From contig NZ_JAQTXM010000005.1 of NCBI RefSeq assembly GCF_028688795.1, positions 148,101-212,100 on the forward strand: 64,000 nucleotides of DNA, in the 5' to 3' direction. The notes beneath the pieces are model-generated. The model was given only the letters and a program-made list of their open reading frames with translations. It was not told the origin of the DNA and searched no databases. Below are positions 51,013-62,033 of the stretch, piece after piece. Origin of the DNA: Rhodoferax sp. GTDB lineage: Bacteria > Pseudomonadota > Gammaproteobacteria > Burkholderiales > Burkholderiaceae_C. The translations under genes and the position numbers were made by a program. Position 1 is the first letter of the stretch. Each line of letters begins with the position of its first letter.

Positions 51013-51042
51013 AGCCGCCCGCTGGTGCGAGCGGCTTTTTTT
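51013..51042 (+). terminator. Terminator or attenuator between hpf and ptsN
   Basis: AGCCGC and GCGGCT close a stem with further inner pairs CGC/GCG, followed by seven T. This should let hpf be expressed above ptsN-hprK. Confidence 0.75.
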
Positions 51043-51079
51043 GCGCCTGGATTTTCAGGACGCATAATTCTGAATACTT

Positions 51080-51547
51080 ATGAACCGACTCGCGTCCATC
51101 CTTTCTGCTGCACAGGTCCAGGTGCAGGTTGATGTCTCCAGCAAAAAACGAGCTTTTGAAGAAGCTGGCTTGCTGTTTGAAAATCTTCACGGCCTCAGCC
51201 GTGCCCTGGTGACTGACAGCCTGTTTTCCCGCGAACGCTTGGGCTCGACCGGTCTGGGCCATGGCGTGGCCATTCCGCATGGCCGCATCAAGGGACTTAA
51301 ATCTCCCATGGCGGCGGTGTTTCAATTGGCACACCCTATTGCTTTTGAAGCACCTGACGAGTTGCCCGTGGGCCTGATGATCTTTTTGTTGGTGCCTGAA
51401 GCGGCGACCCAAAAACATCTTGAAATTCTTTCCGAGATTGCTGAAATGCTGAGCGATGCAACGCTGCGCAGCAAACTGGCCGCCAGCACCGATGCGGCTG
51501 AGTTGCACCAGTTGATTGTCAATTGGCAATCGGCCCAAGTGGCCTGA
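51080..51547 (+). CDS. ptsN: PTS EIIA-Ntr protein PtsN
   Basis: 155 residues of the fructose/mannitol EIIA fold. The phosphorylated His is in GVAIPHGRI (about 73). PtsN receives phosphate from NPr/HPr and regulates nitrogen, potassium and carbon responses. It lies directly upstream of hprK (39 bp), the kinase acting on HPr. Confidence 0.95.
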   Translation: MNRLASILSAAQVQVQVDVSSKKRAFEEAGLLFENLHGLSRALVTDSLFSRERLGSTGLGHGVAIPHGRIKGLKSPMAAVFQLAHPIAFEAPDELPVGLMIFLLVPEAATQKHLEILSEIAEMLSDATLRSKLAASTDAAELHQLIVNWQSAQVA

Positions 51548-51586
51548 ACTCAAGTTTCCTGATTTTTTACGGCAGGAGCGTATTCA

Positions 51587-52537
51587 TTGAAACCCAATGT
51601 CATCAGCGCTGACGTGCTGTTTGAGGCTTTTCGGGGCAACCTGCGTTGGGAATGGGTGGCCGGGCTTGGCGCCTCCGAGCGACGTTTCGACGAGGTGGCG
51701 GTGCGCGCGGCGCGCTCTGGTGCTGATTTGGTGGGTTACCTCAACTACATCCATCCCTACCGCGTTCAGATATTGGGTGAACGCGAGGTGGCTTATCTAA
51801 CCAACGCCACGCCTGAGGACTGTGCCCGGCGCATTGCCCGCATCGTCACGCTGGAGCCGCCGGTGCTGATCCTGGCAGACGGCCAAACCGCCCCGGATGC
51901 GCTGCTGTCGATGTGCGAGCGGGCGCAAATTCCGATGTTTGCCTCTGAGGGGTCGTCCGCGTTTGTGATCGATGTGCTGCGCGCCTACCTGTCCAAGCAC
52001 TTTGCTGACCGTTGCACCATGCACGGCGTGTTCATGGATATTTTGGGTTTGGGCGTGCTGATCACGGGTGAATCCGGCCTAGGTAAAAGCGAACTCGGAC
52101 TGGAGCTTATTTCGCGTGGCAATGGCCTGGTGGCTGATGATGCGGTGGATTTGTACCGCATCAACCAGGACACGATTGAAGGGCGCTGCCCCGATCTGCT
52201 TTTGAATTTGCTCGAAGTGCGCGGCATTGGTTTGCTCGACATTCGTTGCATTTTTGGCGAGACCGCAGTGCGCCGCAAAAAAGCGCTGCAACTCATCGTG
52301 CATCTGGTACGCCGAGAAACCATGGAGCGCGACTACGAGCGCATCCCTTATGAGCCGCTGACGCAAGACGTGTTGGATGTGCCGGTCAGAAAAGTGGTCA
52401 TTCAGGTGGTGGCCGGGCGCAACATTGCCGTGTTGGTGGAGGCCGCAGTGCGCAACACAATTTTGCAGATTCGCGGTGTTGACACCTACAAAGAGTTTGT
52501 CGAACGCCACCGCAAGGCAATGGACGCGTCAAACTAA
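51587..52537 (+). CDS. hprK: HPr kinase/phosphorylase
   Basis: 316 residues from TTG 51587, with GGAG ~8 bp upstream; no ATG fits the family start. The C-terminal kinase domain carries Walker [10 protein letters not shown] followed by HprK-type GLVADDAVD. The family signature [15 protein letters not shown] is clear. It phosphorylates and dephosphorylates HPr on Ser. With ptsN it forms the incomplete regulatory PTS typical of betaproteobacteria. The stop overlaps the end of convergent fur by 4 bp. Confidence 0.94.
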   Translation: MKPNVISADVLFEAFRGNLRWEWVAGLGASERRFDEVAVRAARSGADLVGYLNYIHPYRVQILGEREVAYLTNATPEDCARRIARIVTLEPPVLILADGQTAPDALLSMCERAQIPMFASEGSSAFVIDVLRAYLSKHFADRCTMHGVFMDILGLGVLITGESGLGKSELGLELISRGNGLVADDAVDLYRINQDTIEGRCPDLLLNLLEVRGIGLLDIRCIFGETAVRRKKALQLIVHLVRRETMERDYERIPYEPLTQDVLDVPVRKVVIQVVAGRNIAVLVEAAVRNTILQIRGVDTYKEFVERHRKAMDASN

Positions 52538-52968
52538 TCAGCAGCCGTGCGGTGGGGGCAGGCTTTACGCGTGCAATGCGCGTAAAGGCTCAGCGCATGG
52601 TCCGCAATGGTGAACCCTTTGGCTTTGGCCACCGCATGTTGGCGTTGCTCAATCTCGGCATCAAAAAACTCTTCTACCCGGCCACAGTCCAGACACACCA
52701 AGTGGTCATGGTGCTGGCCTTCGTTGAGTTCGTAAACCGCTTTGCCGCTCTCGAAATGGCTGCGCACCAAAATATCAGCCTGCTCGAACTGCGCCAGCAC
52801 GCGGTACACCGTGGCCAGCCCAACGTCTGAGCGCTCCAGCAGCAGCACCCGAAACACGTCTTCAGCGGTCATGTGACGCTGCTGGCCTTTCTGGAAAATT
52901 TCCAGAATTTTCAGCCTGGGCAGGGTGGCTTTGAGTCCCGTGCTTTTGAGTTCATCGATCTTGGTCAT
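52534..52968 (-). CDS. fur: Ferric uptake regulator Fur
   Basis: 144 residues. The winged helix (about 1-82) includes [15 protein letters not shown] and the recognition helix [13 protein letters not shown]. The metal-binding domain has [16 protein letters not shown] and the C-terminal pair CTRKACPH. It is the iron-dependent repressor of uptake genes. It is divergent from bamE, as usual in this order. Confidence 0.96.
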   Translation of the reverse strand: MTKIDELKSTGLKATLPRLKILEIFQKGQQRHMTAEDVFRVLLLERSDVGLATVYRVLAQFEQADILVRSHFESGKAVYELNEGQHHDHLVCLDCGRVEEFFDAEIEQRQHAVAKAKGFTIADHALSLYAHCTRKACPHRTAAD

Positions 52969-53064
52969 GTGGCGCTCAGGGAGTTTCGATCGGGGTGGGT
53001 CTGGTCAGGCCCCGCATGAGGCTGCCAGTACAATGTTCTGCTCTTATTGTCACTTGATTTGCCC

Positions 53065-53604
53065 ATGTTTAATTCTCTGGCTCGTTGTGTCTGGTTGAGT
53101 TCGCTTGGCGGGCTTTTCGTCACCTTGTCTGCCTGTGGCAGTGTCGATGGTGCCAGCAACCGTTTGGTGAGTGTGGTCACGCCGTACAAGATGGACATTG
53201 TCCAGGGCAACTTTGTCTCGCGCGAGCAAGCGGCCGCGCTCAAAGAGGGCATGAGCCGCACCCAGGTGCGCGACATTTTGGGTACGCCTCTGCTCACCAG
53301 TATTTTCCATGCTGACCGTTGGGACTACGTGTTCACGTTCAAGCGTCAGGGACTAGAGTCCCAGGCGCGTCGGGTCACCGTGTTTTTCAAGGACGACGTG
53401 CTGGCCAAAGTACAGGCTGACGCGCTGCCGACCGAGGCTGAGTTTGTTGCCTCACTTGACTCTGGCCGAAAAGCAAGCAAGGTGCCGGTGCTTGAAATGT
53501 CTGAAGACAGCCTGAAGGCCACCGCTGTCGCCAAGCCCATAGAGACCAAACCTCTGCCACCGCTGCCCGCCAGCTACCCGCCGCTAGAAGCTGCTACCCG
53601 CTGA
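53065..53604 (+). CDS. bamE: Outer membrane assembly lipoprotein BamE
   Basis: 179 residues from ATG 53065. The lipoprotein signal ends in LSAC (about residue 23). The SmpA/OmlA domain shows [37 protein letters not shown] and [10 protein letters not shown] Pro-rich tail ends the protein. It is a BAM complex subunit. A possible -10 TACAAT lies at 53029-53034. dapB follows after 8 bp. Confidence 0.94.
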   Translation: MFNSLARCVWLSSLGGLFVTLSACGSVDGASNRLVSVVTPYKMDIVQGNFVSREQAAALKEGMSRTQVRDILGTPLLTSIFHADRWDYVFTFKRQGLESQARRVTVFFKDDVLAKVQADALPTEAEFVASLDSGRKASKVPVLEMSEDSLKATAVAKPIETKPLPPLPASYPPLEAATR

Positions 53605-53612
53605 AATTGAAC

Positions 53613-54428
53613 ATGACTGTGTCTACTCTTCACCACATTTGCGTAGCTGGTGCTAGCGGGCGCATGGGCCGCATGCTGATTGAAGCTGTGTCCAATGCCG
53701 ACGACTGCCAGCTCAGCGGCGCCCTGGATGTTCCCACCAGCCCAGCCGTTGGCATGGACCCGGCGGCCTTTTTGGGCCGTAGCAGCGGCATTGCCATCAG
53801 TGCCGATTTGCCCACGGGCCTGAACCACGCCCACGCCCTGATTGATTTCACCCGCCCCGAAGGCACCATGGCGCACTTGGAGGCCTGTCGTGCGCTGGGT
53901 GTGAATGCGGTGATTGGCACCACCGGTTTCAGCGATGCGCAAAAGCAGCAAATTGCAGAGCTGGCCAAGGATATGGCCATCGTCATGGCCCCGAACATGA
54001 GCGTGGGTGTAAACGTCACCCTGAAGCTGCTGGAGATGGCGGCCAAGGCCCTCAACACCGGCTATGACATCGAAATTATCGAAGCGCACCACCGCCATAA
54101 GGTGGACGCGCCATCTGGCACGGCCTTGAAAATGGGCGAAGTCATTGCCGACGCCTTGGGCCGTGACCTGAAAGACTGCGCTGTCTACGCGCGCCATGGG
54201 GTCACCGGCGAGCGCGACCCGTCCAGCATTGGCTTCGCCACCATTCGCGGTGGCGACATCGTGGGTGACCACACCGTGTTGTTCGCGGGCACTGGCGAGC
54301 GCATTGAGATCAGCCACAAATCAGGCAGCCGGGTGTCATACGCCGAAGGCAGCCTGCGTGCTGTGCGTTTTTTGAAGGGCCGCAAGGCCGGGCTGTATGA
54401 CATGGCCGATGTCTTGAACCTGAAATGA
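53613..54428 (+). CDS. dapB: 4-hydroxy-tetrahydrodipicolinate reductase DapB
   Basis: 271 residues from ATG 53613. The NAD(P)-binding GASGRMGRM, the catalytic segment [19 protein letters not shown] (His and Lys) and [22 protein letters not shown] are all present. It acts in lysine and diaminopimelate synthesis. It overlaps the start of exbB by 4 bp. Confidence 0.97.
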   Translation: MTVSTLHHICVAGASGRMGRMLIEAVSNADDCQLSGALDVPTSPAVGMDPAAFLGRSSGIAISADLPTGLNHAHALIDFTRPEGTMAHLEACRALGVNAVIGTTGFSDAQKQQIAELAKDMAIVMAPNMSVGVNVTLKLLEMAAKALNTGYDIEIIEAHHRHKVDAPSGTALKMGEVIADALGRDLKDCAVYARHGVTGERDPSSIGFATIRGGDIVGDHTVLFAGTGERIEISHKSGSRVSYAEGSLRAVRFLKGRKAGLYDMADVLNLK

Positions 54429-55087
54429 ATTTGGCACAGTTTTTCTGGCAGGGTGACGCACTGGCACGCTCGGTCGCGCTGTTGCTGCTGGCCATGTCGG
54501 TCGGGAGCTGGGTGGTGATCTTGTGGAAATCATGGCTGTTGCACCGGGCCAGCAGCGATGTGGCGCGTTGTGTGGCCGCGTTCTGGCAATCCTCCAGCCT
54601 CGATGAAGCCACCCAAAAAATCAAGGCTTTTGATCGTGAAGCCCTTGTGCTACCTATGGTTGAAGCTACAAAATTGGAAGTAAATGGCACCTTGGCCAGT
54701 GCGGGTGACCGGGCCCATCAACTGACCCGCGTGTTGCGTAACACCTTGCATGCTGCGCTGACCAAGTTGCAACACGGCCAGGTGTTGTTGGCAACCGTGG
54801 GAGCCACGGCGCCGTTTGTCGGGCTGCTGGGAACCGTATGGGGCATCTACCACGCCTTGATTGGTATCGCCAGCGCCGGCCAGGTCACCATTGACAAAAT
54901 TTCTGGCCCGGTGGGCGAGTCGCTGATCATGACCGCTGCTGGCCTGATGGTGGCCATTCCAGCGGTGCTAGCGTTCAATGTGCTGGGTCGTGCGGTGGCA
55001 CGCATCGAGGCTGAGCTGGAAGGTTTTGCCCGTGACCTGCGCGAGCTGGGCAGCGCCGGCCCAGACCCTCGCGTTAGCGTTCGCTGA
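54425..55087 (+). CDS. exbB: MotA/TolQ/ExbB proton channel protein
   Basis: 220 residues with three transmembrane helices. The conserved region [25 protein letters not shown] and [13 protein letters not shown] identify the ExbB/TolQ family. With ExbD it powers TonB-dependent transport at the inner membrane. tonB is not nearby, so a Tol role cannot be excluded. A short stretch around 54623-54682 weakly resembles the dispersed element. Confidence 0.9.
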   Translation: MNLAQFFWQGDALARSVALLLLAMSVGSWVVILWKSWLLHRASSDVARCVAAFWQSSSLDEATQKIKAFDREALVLPMVEATKLEVNGTLASAGDRAHQLTRVLRNTLHAALTKLQHGQVLLATVGATAPFVGLLGTVWGIYHALIGIASAGQVTIDKISGPVGESLIMTAAGLMVAIPAVLAFNVLGRAVARIEAELEGFARDLRELGSAGPDPRVSVR

Positions 55088-55102
55088 AGGCACAGACCAG
55101 CC

Positions 55103-55564
55103 ATGTCTTTTGGTCGTCTGGATCGTGCCGCGGGCTCACAGCCCATGAGCGACATCAACATGACCCCGTTGATTGACGTGATGCTGGTGTTGGTGGTGAT
55201 TTTCATCATCACTGCGCCCTTGCTGGCCAGTTCCATCAAGCTTGATTTGCCCACGACCGATGCGGCACGAGCGGGCGACGCGCCCAAGTCGGTCACGGTG
55301 GTGATGGATGCTGCGGGCCAAACCTACCTGAAGGACCAGGCCGTGGCGCTGGACGAATTGGCGCGCCAGCTCACCCTGTCAGCCCAGGCTTACCCGCAAA
55401 CCGAAGTACTGTTGCGGGCTGATAAGGCTGTGCCCTATGGTCGCATTGTTGAGGTCATGGGTGCGGCACAAAAAGCGGGCTTGAGCCGCATTGGTTTCGT
55501 GGCCGATGTGCCTGGGCAGGCGCAAGCTGTGCCCGCCGCCGCTACACCTGCCGCGAAACCTTAA
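55103..55564 (+). CDS. exbD: Biopolymer transport protein ExbD
   Basis: 153 residues: a short cytoplasmic start, one helix with the conserved channel Asp in [16 protein letters not shown], and a periplasmic ExbD domain (about 60-140; [17 protein letters not shown]). It follows exbB by 15 bp and completes the motor. An Ala/Pro tail ends the protein. Confidence 0.92.
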   Translation: MSFGRLDRAAGSQPMSDINMTPLIDVMLVLVVIFIITAPLLASSIKLDLPTTDAARAGDAPKSVTVVMDAAGQTYLKDQAVALDELARQLTLSAQAYPQTEVLLRADKAVPYGRIVEVMGAAQKAGLSRIGFVADVPGQAQAVPAAATPAAKP

Positions 55565-55620
55565 AATCTTCTCTTATTTCACGCCAAAAGCGGCCCTTTG
55601 CGCCGCATCTTCAGACTGCC

Positions 55621-58347
55621 ATGCAAGAAAAATATAACCACCTCGACGTCGAACCTGCCGCACAGGCCCACTGGACCGCGCTCGACGCCTACCGCGTGAG
55701 CGAAAACGCCCTTGATGTCAACGGTAAGCCCAAGAAGAAGTTTTACGCCTGCTCCATGTTGCCCTACCCCAGCGGCAAGCTGCACATGGGCCATGTGCGC
55801 AACTACACCATCAACGACATGCTCACGCGCAATTTGCGCATGCAGGGTTTCAATGTGCTGATGCCCATGGGCTGGGACGCCTTTGGCTTGCCCGCAGAAA
55901 ACGCCGCTTTGAAAAACGGTGTACCACCGGCCAAGTGGACGTTTGAGAACATCGCCTACATGAAGCAGCAGATGCAAGCCATGGGCCTGGCGGTCGACTG
56001 GAGCCGCGAGGTCGCCACCTGCACGCCCGAGTATTACAAGTGGAACCAGTGGCTGTTTTTGAAAATGCTCGAAAAAGGCATTGCCTACCGCAAGACCCAG
56101 GTTGTGAACTGGGACCCGATTGACATGACCGTGCTGGCCAACGAGCAGGTGATTGACGGCAAGGGCTGGCGTACCGGTGCAGTGGTTGAAAAGCGTGAGA
56201 TTCCGGGCTATTACCTGAAGATCACCGATTACGCCGAAGAGTTGCTGGCCAATGTCACTGGCGACAAGATGCCGGGCTGGCCCGAGCGTGTCAAGCTGAT
56301 GCAGGAGAACTGGATTGGCAAGAGCGAGGGTGTGCGTTTTGCCTTCACGCATGACATCAAGGGTGCAGATGGCACATTGATTGGGGCCACGGCCGACTCA
56401 CTCGCGGGCGAGTTGGGCCGCATGTACGTGTTCACCACGCGGGTGGACACCATCATGGGTGTGACCTTTTGCGCCGTGGCGGCTGAGCATCCGCTGGCCA
56501 CCCATGCCGCTTTGACCAATCCCGCGCTGGCGGCGTTCATTCAGGAATGCGCACAAGGCGGCACGACTGAGGCAGAGTTGGCCACGCAAGAGAAAAAGGG
56601 CATGGCCACCGGCCTGTTTGTCACGCACCCGTTGACCGGCGACAAGGTTGAGGTGTGGGTGGGCAATTACGTGCTGATGAGTTACGGCGACGGTGCGGTG
56701 ATGGGTGTGCCTGCGCATGACGAGCGGGACTTTGCGTTTGCCTTGAAGTACCAATTGCCGATCAAACCCGTGGTGAGCGTGGGCGCGCAAGTGTTCGACA
56801 CGGCTGCCTGGCAAGACTGGTACGCTGAAAAAGGTGCTGGCATTGCCATTAATTCCGGCAAATACGACGGTTTGGCATTCAAGGATTGTGTCGATGCCGT
56901 AGCGGCTGACCTGGCAACCTTTGGCCTGGGTGAGAAAAAAATCACCTGGCGCCTGCGCGACTGGGGCGTGAGCCGCCAGCGCTACTGGGGCACACCGATT
57001 CCGATCATCCATTGCGACGAGCACGGTGCCGTGCCCGTGCCAGAAAAAGACCTGCCAGTGGTGCTTCCGGTTGACCTGGTCCCAGACGGCTCGGGCAATC
57101 CGCTGAACAAGTGCGACGCCTTTCATGCGGGTGTGACCTGCCCGATCTGCGGCAAGGCGGCGCGGCGCGAGACCGACACCATGGACACCTTTGTCGACAG
57201 CTCGTGGTACTTCATGCGTTACTGCGACCCCAAAAATGCAGACCAGATGGTGGCCGAAGGTGCCAACTACTGGATGCCGATGGACCAGTACATTGGCGGC
57301 ATTGAACACGCCATCCTGCACTTGCTGTACGCACGTTTCTGGACCAAAGTGATGCGTGACCTGGGCCTGGTGAAGGTGGACGAGCCCTTCACCAAGTTGC
57401 TGACACAAGGCATGGTGCTGAATCACATTTATTCCCGCCGCACCGAGAAGGGTGGCAAAGACTACTTCTGGCCGTCTGATGTGGAACACGTGTTTGACGA
57501 TGCCGGCAAGGTGATCGGGGCCAGGCTCAAGGTTGAAGTGGATGGGCTGCCAGTGGGCACAGCCATCGACTACGAAGGCATTGGCACCATGTCCAAGTCG
57601 AAAAACAATGGCGTTGACCCGCAGGATTTGATCGAGAAATACGGTGCCGACACCGCGCGCCTGTACACCATGTTCACTGCCCCGCCTGAGGCTACGCTGG
57701 AGTGGAACGACGCAGCGGTAGAAGGCAGCTACCGCTTCTTGCGCCGGGTGTGGAACTTTGGTGTCAAATTGACTACTATGGATTCTGTAGCTGCTCACGC
57801 AAGTGCTGCGGGGGCTACAAGCCTAAAAGATGTAAATTTTGGAAAAGAGGCGAAAGCCTTGCGGCTGGAGCTGCACACGGTGCTCAAGCAGGTCGATTAC
57901 GACTACCAACGCATGCAGTACAACACCGTGGTGAGTGGCGCAATGAAGATGATCAATGCGCTGGAGGACTTCAAGGCGCCTGATTCTGACGGTGCACAGG
58001 TCGCGCTGATCGAGGGCTTTGGTGTTCTGCTGCGCTGCCTGTACCCAGCCACGCCGCACATTGCGCACGCTTTGTGGTCTGAGTTGGGTTATGCCGGTGT
58101 GCTGGGTGACTTGCTGGACGCGCCCTGGCCCCAGGTTGACCCCAGCGCCTTGGTGCAAGACGAAATTGAGCTCATGCTGCAGGTCAATGGCAAGTTGCGC
58201 GGCTCGATTGTGGTCAGCGCAAGCGCCGACAAAGCGACCATTGAGCAAGCCGCCATCGCCCATGAAATGTTCCAGAAATTAAGCGATGGTGCCGCACCCA
58301 AGAAGGTGATCGTGGTGCCGGGTCGCCTGGTGAATTTGGTGCTTTAG
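55621..58347 (+). CDS. leuS: Leucyl-tRNA synthetase
   Basis: 908 residues, slightly long for the family. The class I HIGH motif appears as HMGH in [12 protein letters not shown], and KMSKS as TMSKSKNNG. The editing domain (about 225-420) includes the DERDFAFA segment. The cysteine pair CPICGK marks the zinc-like insertion. About 20 residues starting near 718 ([17 protein letters not shown]) come from a dispersed element at the boundary of the anticodon-binding domain and may account for the extra length. Confidence 0.97.
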   Translation: MQEKYNHLDVEPAAQAHWTALDAYRVSENALDVNGKPKKKFYACSMLPYPSGKLHMGHVRNYTINDMLTRNLRMQGFNVLMPMGWDAFGLPAENAALKNGVPPAKWTFENIAYMKQQMQAMGLAVDWSREVATCTPEYYKWNQWLFLKMLEKGIAYRKTQVVNWDPIDMTVLANEQVIDGKGWRTGAVVEKREIPGYYLKITDYAEELLANVTGDKMPGWPERVKLMQENWIGKSEGVRFAFTHDIKGADGTLIGATADSLAGELGRMYVFTTRVDTIMGVTFCAVAAEHPLATHAALTNPALAAFIQECAQGGTTEAELATQEKKGMATGLFVTHPLTGDKVEVWVGNYVLMSYGDGAVMGVPAHDERDFAFALKYQLPIKPVVSVGAQVFDTAAWQDWYAEKGAGIAINSGKYDGLAFKDCVDAVAADLATFGLGEKKITWRLRDWGVSRQRYWGTPIPIIHCDEHGAVPVPEKDLPVVLPVDLVPDGSGNPLNKCDAFHAGVTCPICGKAARRETDTMDTFVDSSWYFMRYCDPKNADQMVAEGANYWMPMDQYIGGIEHAILHLLYARFWTKVMRDLGLVKVDEPFTKLLTQGMVLNHIYSRRTEKGGKDYFWPSDVEHVFDDAGKVIGARLKVEVDGLPVGTAIDYEGIGTMSKSKNNGVDPQDLIEKYGADTARLYTMFTAPPEATLEWNDAAVEGSYRFLRRVWNFGVKLTTMDSVAAHASAAGATSLKDVNFGKEAKALRLELHTVLKQVDYDYQRMQYNTVVSGAMKMINALEDFKAPDSDGAQVALIEGFGVLLRCLYPATPHIAHALWSELGYAGVLGDLLDAPWPQVDPSALVQDEIELMLQVNGKLRGSIVVSASADKATIEQAAIAHEMFQKLSDGAAPKKVIVVPGRLVNLVL
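57772..57838 (+). repeat. Dispersed element inside leuS, in frame
   Basis: CTACTATGGATTC, TGTAGCTGCTCACGCAAG, GGGGCTACAAGCCTAAA and AAATTT match the consensus order. Codons stay open. Confidence 0.7.
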
Positions 58348-58355
58348 GAGTGTTC

Positions 58356-58949
58356 ATGAAACCTGGCTTGTCTGTCCCAAAGGGGTTGTCTTTTTTGCTG
58401 CATGAACCTGCTGGCGCTGCAGGTGATGCTGGCCCTGTTGACGCCGCAGGCTGGTCGCGACGCCGCTTGGGCTCTGTTGTGCTGACTGCCGGTTTTCTGG
58501 CAGGATGTGGCTTCAAGCTGCGTGGCAACCAGGTATTTGCATTCAAACGCATCGCCATCATGCCCAATCCGGGCGGTGCCATCGTACGGCAATTGCGCAG
58601 CTCTTTTGGTCCGGACGTGCAGGTGCTGGCACCCGATGAGCCCGTCTCGAGTGCGCAATTGGTGCTCACTGTAAGCGACGAGTCGCGTGACAAAGTGGTG
58701 GTGGGTGTCAATGGCTCGGGCCAGGTGCGTGAATTTCAGTTACGCATGCGCGTGCGTCTGCACCTGACTACGGCGCAAGGCATGGAACTCACCGAGGATG
58801 CTGAAATTTTGCAGCAGCGCGACATTAGCTACAACGAAACGGCTGCGTTGGCCAAAGAAGCCGAAATGGCCTTGCTTTTCCGCGACATGCAATCAGACAT
58901 TGTTCAGCAGATTCTGCGCCGCTTGGCTGCGGTGAAGCTGGCGGCGTAG
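58356..58949 (+). CDS. lptE: LPS-assembly lipoprotein LptE
   Basis: 197 residues from ATG 58356; GTG 58350 is an alternative. The lipobox is FLAGC with GFKLRG just after, the LptE start. The mature domain shows LVLTVSDESRDKVVVGVNGSGQVREFQLRMRV. LptE plugs the LptD barrel for LPS insertion. About 35 residues precede the basic SRRRLG and hydrophobic helix, so a later non-ATG start is possible. It follows leuS closely, but holA, its common neighbour, is 3.7 kb away. Confidence 0.85.
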   Translation: MKPGLSVPKGLSFLLHEPAGAAGDAGPVDAAGWSRRRLGSVVLTAGFLAGCGFKLRGNQVFAFKRIAIMPNPGGAIVRQLRSSFGPDVQVLAPDEPVSSAQLVLTVSDESRDKVVVGVNGSGQVREFQLRMRVRLHLTTAQGMELTEDAEILQQRDISYNETAALAKEAEMALLFRDMQSDIVQQILRRLAAVKLAA

Positions 58950-58976
58950 TCAGCTTTTCAGCCAGATCACGCCAGG

Positions 58977-60908
58977 TCAAGCCTGGCCGAGTTGCACCCA
59001 AGCCCGCACCTGGGCATAGGGGTAACTTTCCAGGGCGGCAAATCCACTGAGGTTGCGGGCCTTCAGGCGGGTCAGCAGGGGCGCCGTGATGCCACACAAA
59101 AAACGCGTCAACAATTCAGCGCTGGCTCCAGCACTTTGGTGGGCTTGATGGCGTGCCATCAGCTCGCCGCACAATGCTGAAAAACTCAAGCCAGCCAGGG
59201 CGGGCAGCTTTTCAGGCTCGGGCCAACGCGCCACCTCACCCCGGCACACCGAGCAATGCCCGCAGTGCAGTGGCGCCGCTTTGTCGCCAAAGTAGCTGGC
59301 CAAGCGTTGGCTCAAGCAGTGCTCACTGGCAAACAAGTCCAGCACCGCCTGGATGCGCGCCACTTCGCTGGTTTCCTTGCTCTGAAAATAGTCGCTGAGT
59401 TCGCGGCAGAGCGCTGGCGCATCAAAGTCTGGCTGAAGTACCGCATAGACCTCGGTCATTTGTTTGGACTCCAGCGCGATCCAGCCTTTTTCTGCCAAAT
59501 AGTTCAGCGCTTTGACCACCCGGCTGTGCTCGGTAGGGTAGCTTTTGAACAGCGCCTCAAAGTCCAGCGTGCACCAGCTCCTAGCCTGCGGTGCGCAGCG
59601 CAACACCGCTTGTAAAAACTGCAGCCGCTCACCGCTGAAGTGGGCCAGCACCGCTTGCGGTTCGACCAGGTATTTGAAGCGGTACTCGGCAAAGTAGGCG
59701 TAGCGCGAGGCAACGATGCCGCGAAGCTCCAGTTGCACCAGCAGGGTTTTCAGGGGTAGCAGGCGAATGTTGCTGTGGTTCGACAACTGGGTCAGCGTCA
59801 GCTCCCAGGCTTGGCCCGGTGGCACGGCCAATAACTCGTTGAGCACATTGCGGATGCCAGCCGGCTCGGGCGTGTCGCCGTAGACAAAATTTTCCAGCAC
59901 TTGCAAGCTGTCCTGGTTCGCCAGCACCAGACATTCTGAGGGCAAACCATCGCGCCCGGCCCGGCCAATTTCCTGGCTGTAGCCCTCAATCGATTTGGGT
60001 AAATCAAAATGCACCACGTTGCGGATGTCGCTTTTGTCAATGCCCATACCAAACGCGATGGTGGCCACCACGCAGTTCACCTGGCCAGCCATGAACTGCT
60101 GCTGAATCGCCACGCGTTGTTCATGCCCCAGGCCGGCGTGGTAGGCCTGAGCCGCCACCCCATGGCGGCTCAAGTACTCAGCCACCTGCTCGGCGGTTTT
60201 TTGCAACGTGACATAGACAATTGTTGGCTGCCCGGTGCGCTGGGTCAGCCAGTCGAACACGTGGCGTTGTTTGTGCTGGCTGCTGACCGGCTCAACGGTT
60301 AAATCCAAATTGGACCGGTAAAAACCGGTGCACACGACATCGGCGCTAGCAATGGCAAACCTGGCTTGCATGTCGGCCACCACCGGGGGCGTGGCGGTGG
60401 CGGTGAGCAGTAGGGTTTGCGGGATCGCCAATTGCCGCTGATAGCTGGGCAGTTTGAGGTAATCGGGACGAAAGTTGTGGCCCCACTCCGAGATGCAATG
60501 CGCCTCATCCACCACCAGCAGCGAGATTGGCACTTGGGCAATGAAGTTGCGAAAGCGCTCGTTGTTGAGCCGCTCCACCGAGATCATCAAAATTTTCAGC
60601 GCACCCGAGCGGGCCTCGGCCATCACGGCCTGGGTTTGTTCGCGGCTTTGGGTTGAGTCGATGCTGGCAGCGGCGATGCCTAGGCGTTGCATGAACGTTA
60701 GCTGGTCTTGAATCAAAGCCAGCAGCGGCGACACCACCAGCGTCAAGTGCGGCAACATGACTGCAGGCAATTGGTAACACAGCGACTTGCCAGCCCCAGT
60801 GGGGAAAATGGCCGCCGCCGAGCGCCCCGCCAGCACGGCCGAGATCACTGATTCCTGGCCAGATCGAAACTGGCTGTAGCCAAAAATGCGCTGCAGGGTG
60901 GGGTACAT
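58977..60908 (-). CDS. recQ: RecQ-family DNA helicase
   Basis: 643 residues. Helicase motifs: I FPTGAGKS, II VVDEAHC with ISEWGHNFRPDY, III TATATP, VI EIGRAGRDG. A RecQ C-terminal zinc region (EHCLSQRLASYFGD and CGHCSVC) and a winged-helix/HRDC-like tail follow. It unwinds 3'-tailed DNA in recombination and repair. It is convergent with lptE and 6 bp downstream of the cyclodeaminase gene. Confidence 0.92.
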   Translation of the reverse strand: MYPTLQRIFGYSQFRSGQESVISAVLAGRSAAAIFPTGAGKSLCYQLPAVMLPHLTLVVSPLLALIQDQLTFMQRLGIAAASIDSTQSREQTQAVMAEARSGALKILMISVERLNNERFRNFIAQVPISLLVVDEAHCISEWGHNFRPDYLKLPSYQRQLAIPQTLLLTATATPPVVADMQARFAIASADVVCTGFYRSNLDLTVEPVSSQHKQRHVFDWLTQRTGQPTIVYVTLQKTAEQVAEYLSRHGVAAQAYHAGLGHEQRVAIQQQFMAGQVNCVVATIAFGMGIDKSDIRNVVHFDLPKSIEGYSQEIGRAGRDGLPSECLVLANQDSLQVLENFVYGDTPEPAGIRNVLNELLAVPPGQAWELTLTQLSNHSNIRLLPLKTLLVQLELRGIVASRYAYFAEYRFKYLVEPQAVLAHFSGERLQFLQAVLRCAPQARSWCTLDFEALFKSYPTEHSRVVKALNYLAEKGWIALESKQMTEVYAVLQPDFDAPALCRELSDYFQSKETSEVARIQAVLDLFASEHCLSQRLASYFGDKAAPLHCGHCSVCRGEVARWPEPEKLPALAGLSFSALCGELMARHQAHQSAGASAELLTRFLCGITAPLLTRLKARNLSGFAALESYPYAQVRAWVQLGQA

Positions 60909-60914
60909 GGGCCG

Positions 60915-62033
60915 TCAAGCCATTTCGACTTGCTCTCCTTTTATTGCGTTCAGAATAGATTGTGCCGGCAGCGGCCGAATCAGCTGGTACAAATCTTTGG
61001 GGTCGGCCAGCGGTGGGATCAGGTCAATGTCTGCGCCCAGCCCCGCGGCCAGCGCTTGGGCGTAGACGTAGCGCAGGGCAGAGAAGTCTTCCATGGCAAA
61101 GCCCACCGAGTCGAACATTGTGACTTGCGCGGCGTTGTCGCGCCCAGCCTGCTGCCCGGCCAGCACTTGCCACAGCTCGGTCACCGCGAAGTCAGCAGGC
61201 ATGTGTTGCAGATCGCCTTCGATGCGGGTTTGCGGCTCATATTCCACAAACACTTTTGCGGCCAGCAACACGCCCGGGGCAATCTCGGTCTTGCCCGGGC
61301 AGTCGCCACCAACACCGTTGATGTGCATGCCGGGTGTCAGCATGTCGGCGCTCAAAATGGTGGCGTTGGTCTTGTCGGCGGTGATGGTGGTGACGATGTC
61401 GGCCCCGCGAACGGCCTCTGCAATGCTGGTGCAAACCACCAGGCGCAGCTTGGCCGCGTCCGGGTTGTGTTGCAGGTTGCGCATGACCTTGGCGGTGGCT
61501 TGCGCGTCCAGGTCAAACAAGCGAATTTCTTCAATGCCCACCAAGTGGTGAAAGGCCAGCGCCTGGAACTCGCTTTGTGCGCCGTTGCCAATCAGCGCCA
61601 TCACGCGGCTGCCTGGTCGGGCCAGGGTGCGTGCTGCCACGGCAGAGGTGGCGGCGGTGCGCAGGGCGGTGCACAGCGTCAACTCGCTCACCAACAAAGG
61701 GATGCCGGTGGCCACCTCGGCCAGCACACCAAAGGCCATCACGGTGGATAAACCCTTGGTCGTGTTTTTGGGGTGGCCGTTGACGTATTTGAAGCTGTAG
61801 TGGCTGGCGTCGGCAATCGGCATCAGCTCAATCACGCCGTCCTGGGAGTGGCTGGCGAGCCGGGCGGACTTGTCAAAGCTCGGCCAGCGCAGGAAATCTT
61901 CTTCAATGGTGCGGGCCAAACCTTGCAGCGTGGCGGCAATGCCCTGGTGGCCCACGATGGCGGAAACATCTTGTGGGCTTAAAAACAGGGTGCGGGGGCT
62001 GGCGCGGAGTTGGGTGGGTTTGAGGTGGTTCAT
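60915..62033 (-). CDS. Ornithine cyclodeaminase family protein
   Basis: 372 residues of the Ocd/mu-crystallin family. Substrate-binding Lys lies in HYSFKYVNGHP and NTTKGL. The NAD-binding fold includes MALIGNGAQSEFQALAF. The signature GVGGDCPGKTEI is as in ornithine cyclodeaminases, which convert L-ornithine to proline and ammonia. It is divergent from an Lrp/AsnC regulator, which likely controls it by amino acid level. Confidence 0.9.
   Translation of the reverse strand: MNHLKPTQLRASPRTLFLSPQDVSAIVGHQGIAATLQGLARTIEEDFLRWPSFDKSARLASHSQDGVIELMPIADASHYSFKYVNGHPKNTTKGLSTVMAFGVLAEVATGIPLLVSELTLCTALRTAATSAVAARTLARPGSRVMALIGNGAQSEFQALAFHHLVGIEEIRLFDLDAQATAKVMRNLQHNPDAAKLRLVVCTSIAEAVRGADIVTTITADKTNATILSADMLTPGMHINGVGGDCPGKTEIAPGVLLAAKVFVEYEPQTRIEGDLQHMPADFAVTELWQVLAGQQAGRDNAAQVTMFDSVGFAMEDFSALRYVYAQALAAGLGADIDLIPPLADPKDLYQLIRPLPAQSILNAIKGEQVEMA

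Noticed and set aside
54623..54682. Possible dispersed-element copy in exbB
   Set aside because: Some blocks (AAGCCCTTGTG, GAAGCTAC) match but order and spacing are poor in either orientation. It was not listed as a repeat.
56398..57798. Long antisense open frame (466 codons) opposite leuS
   Set aside because: It mirrors leuS codons, has no recognisable domain and a His/Val-rich composition typical of the antisense frame of GC-rich genes. leuS is certain here.
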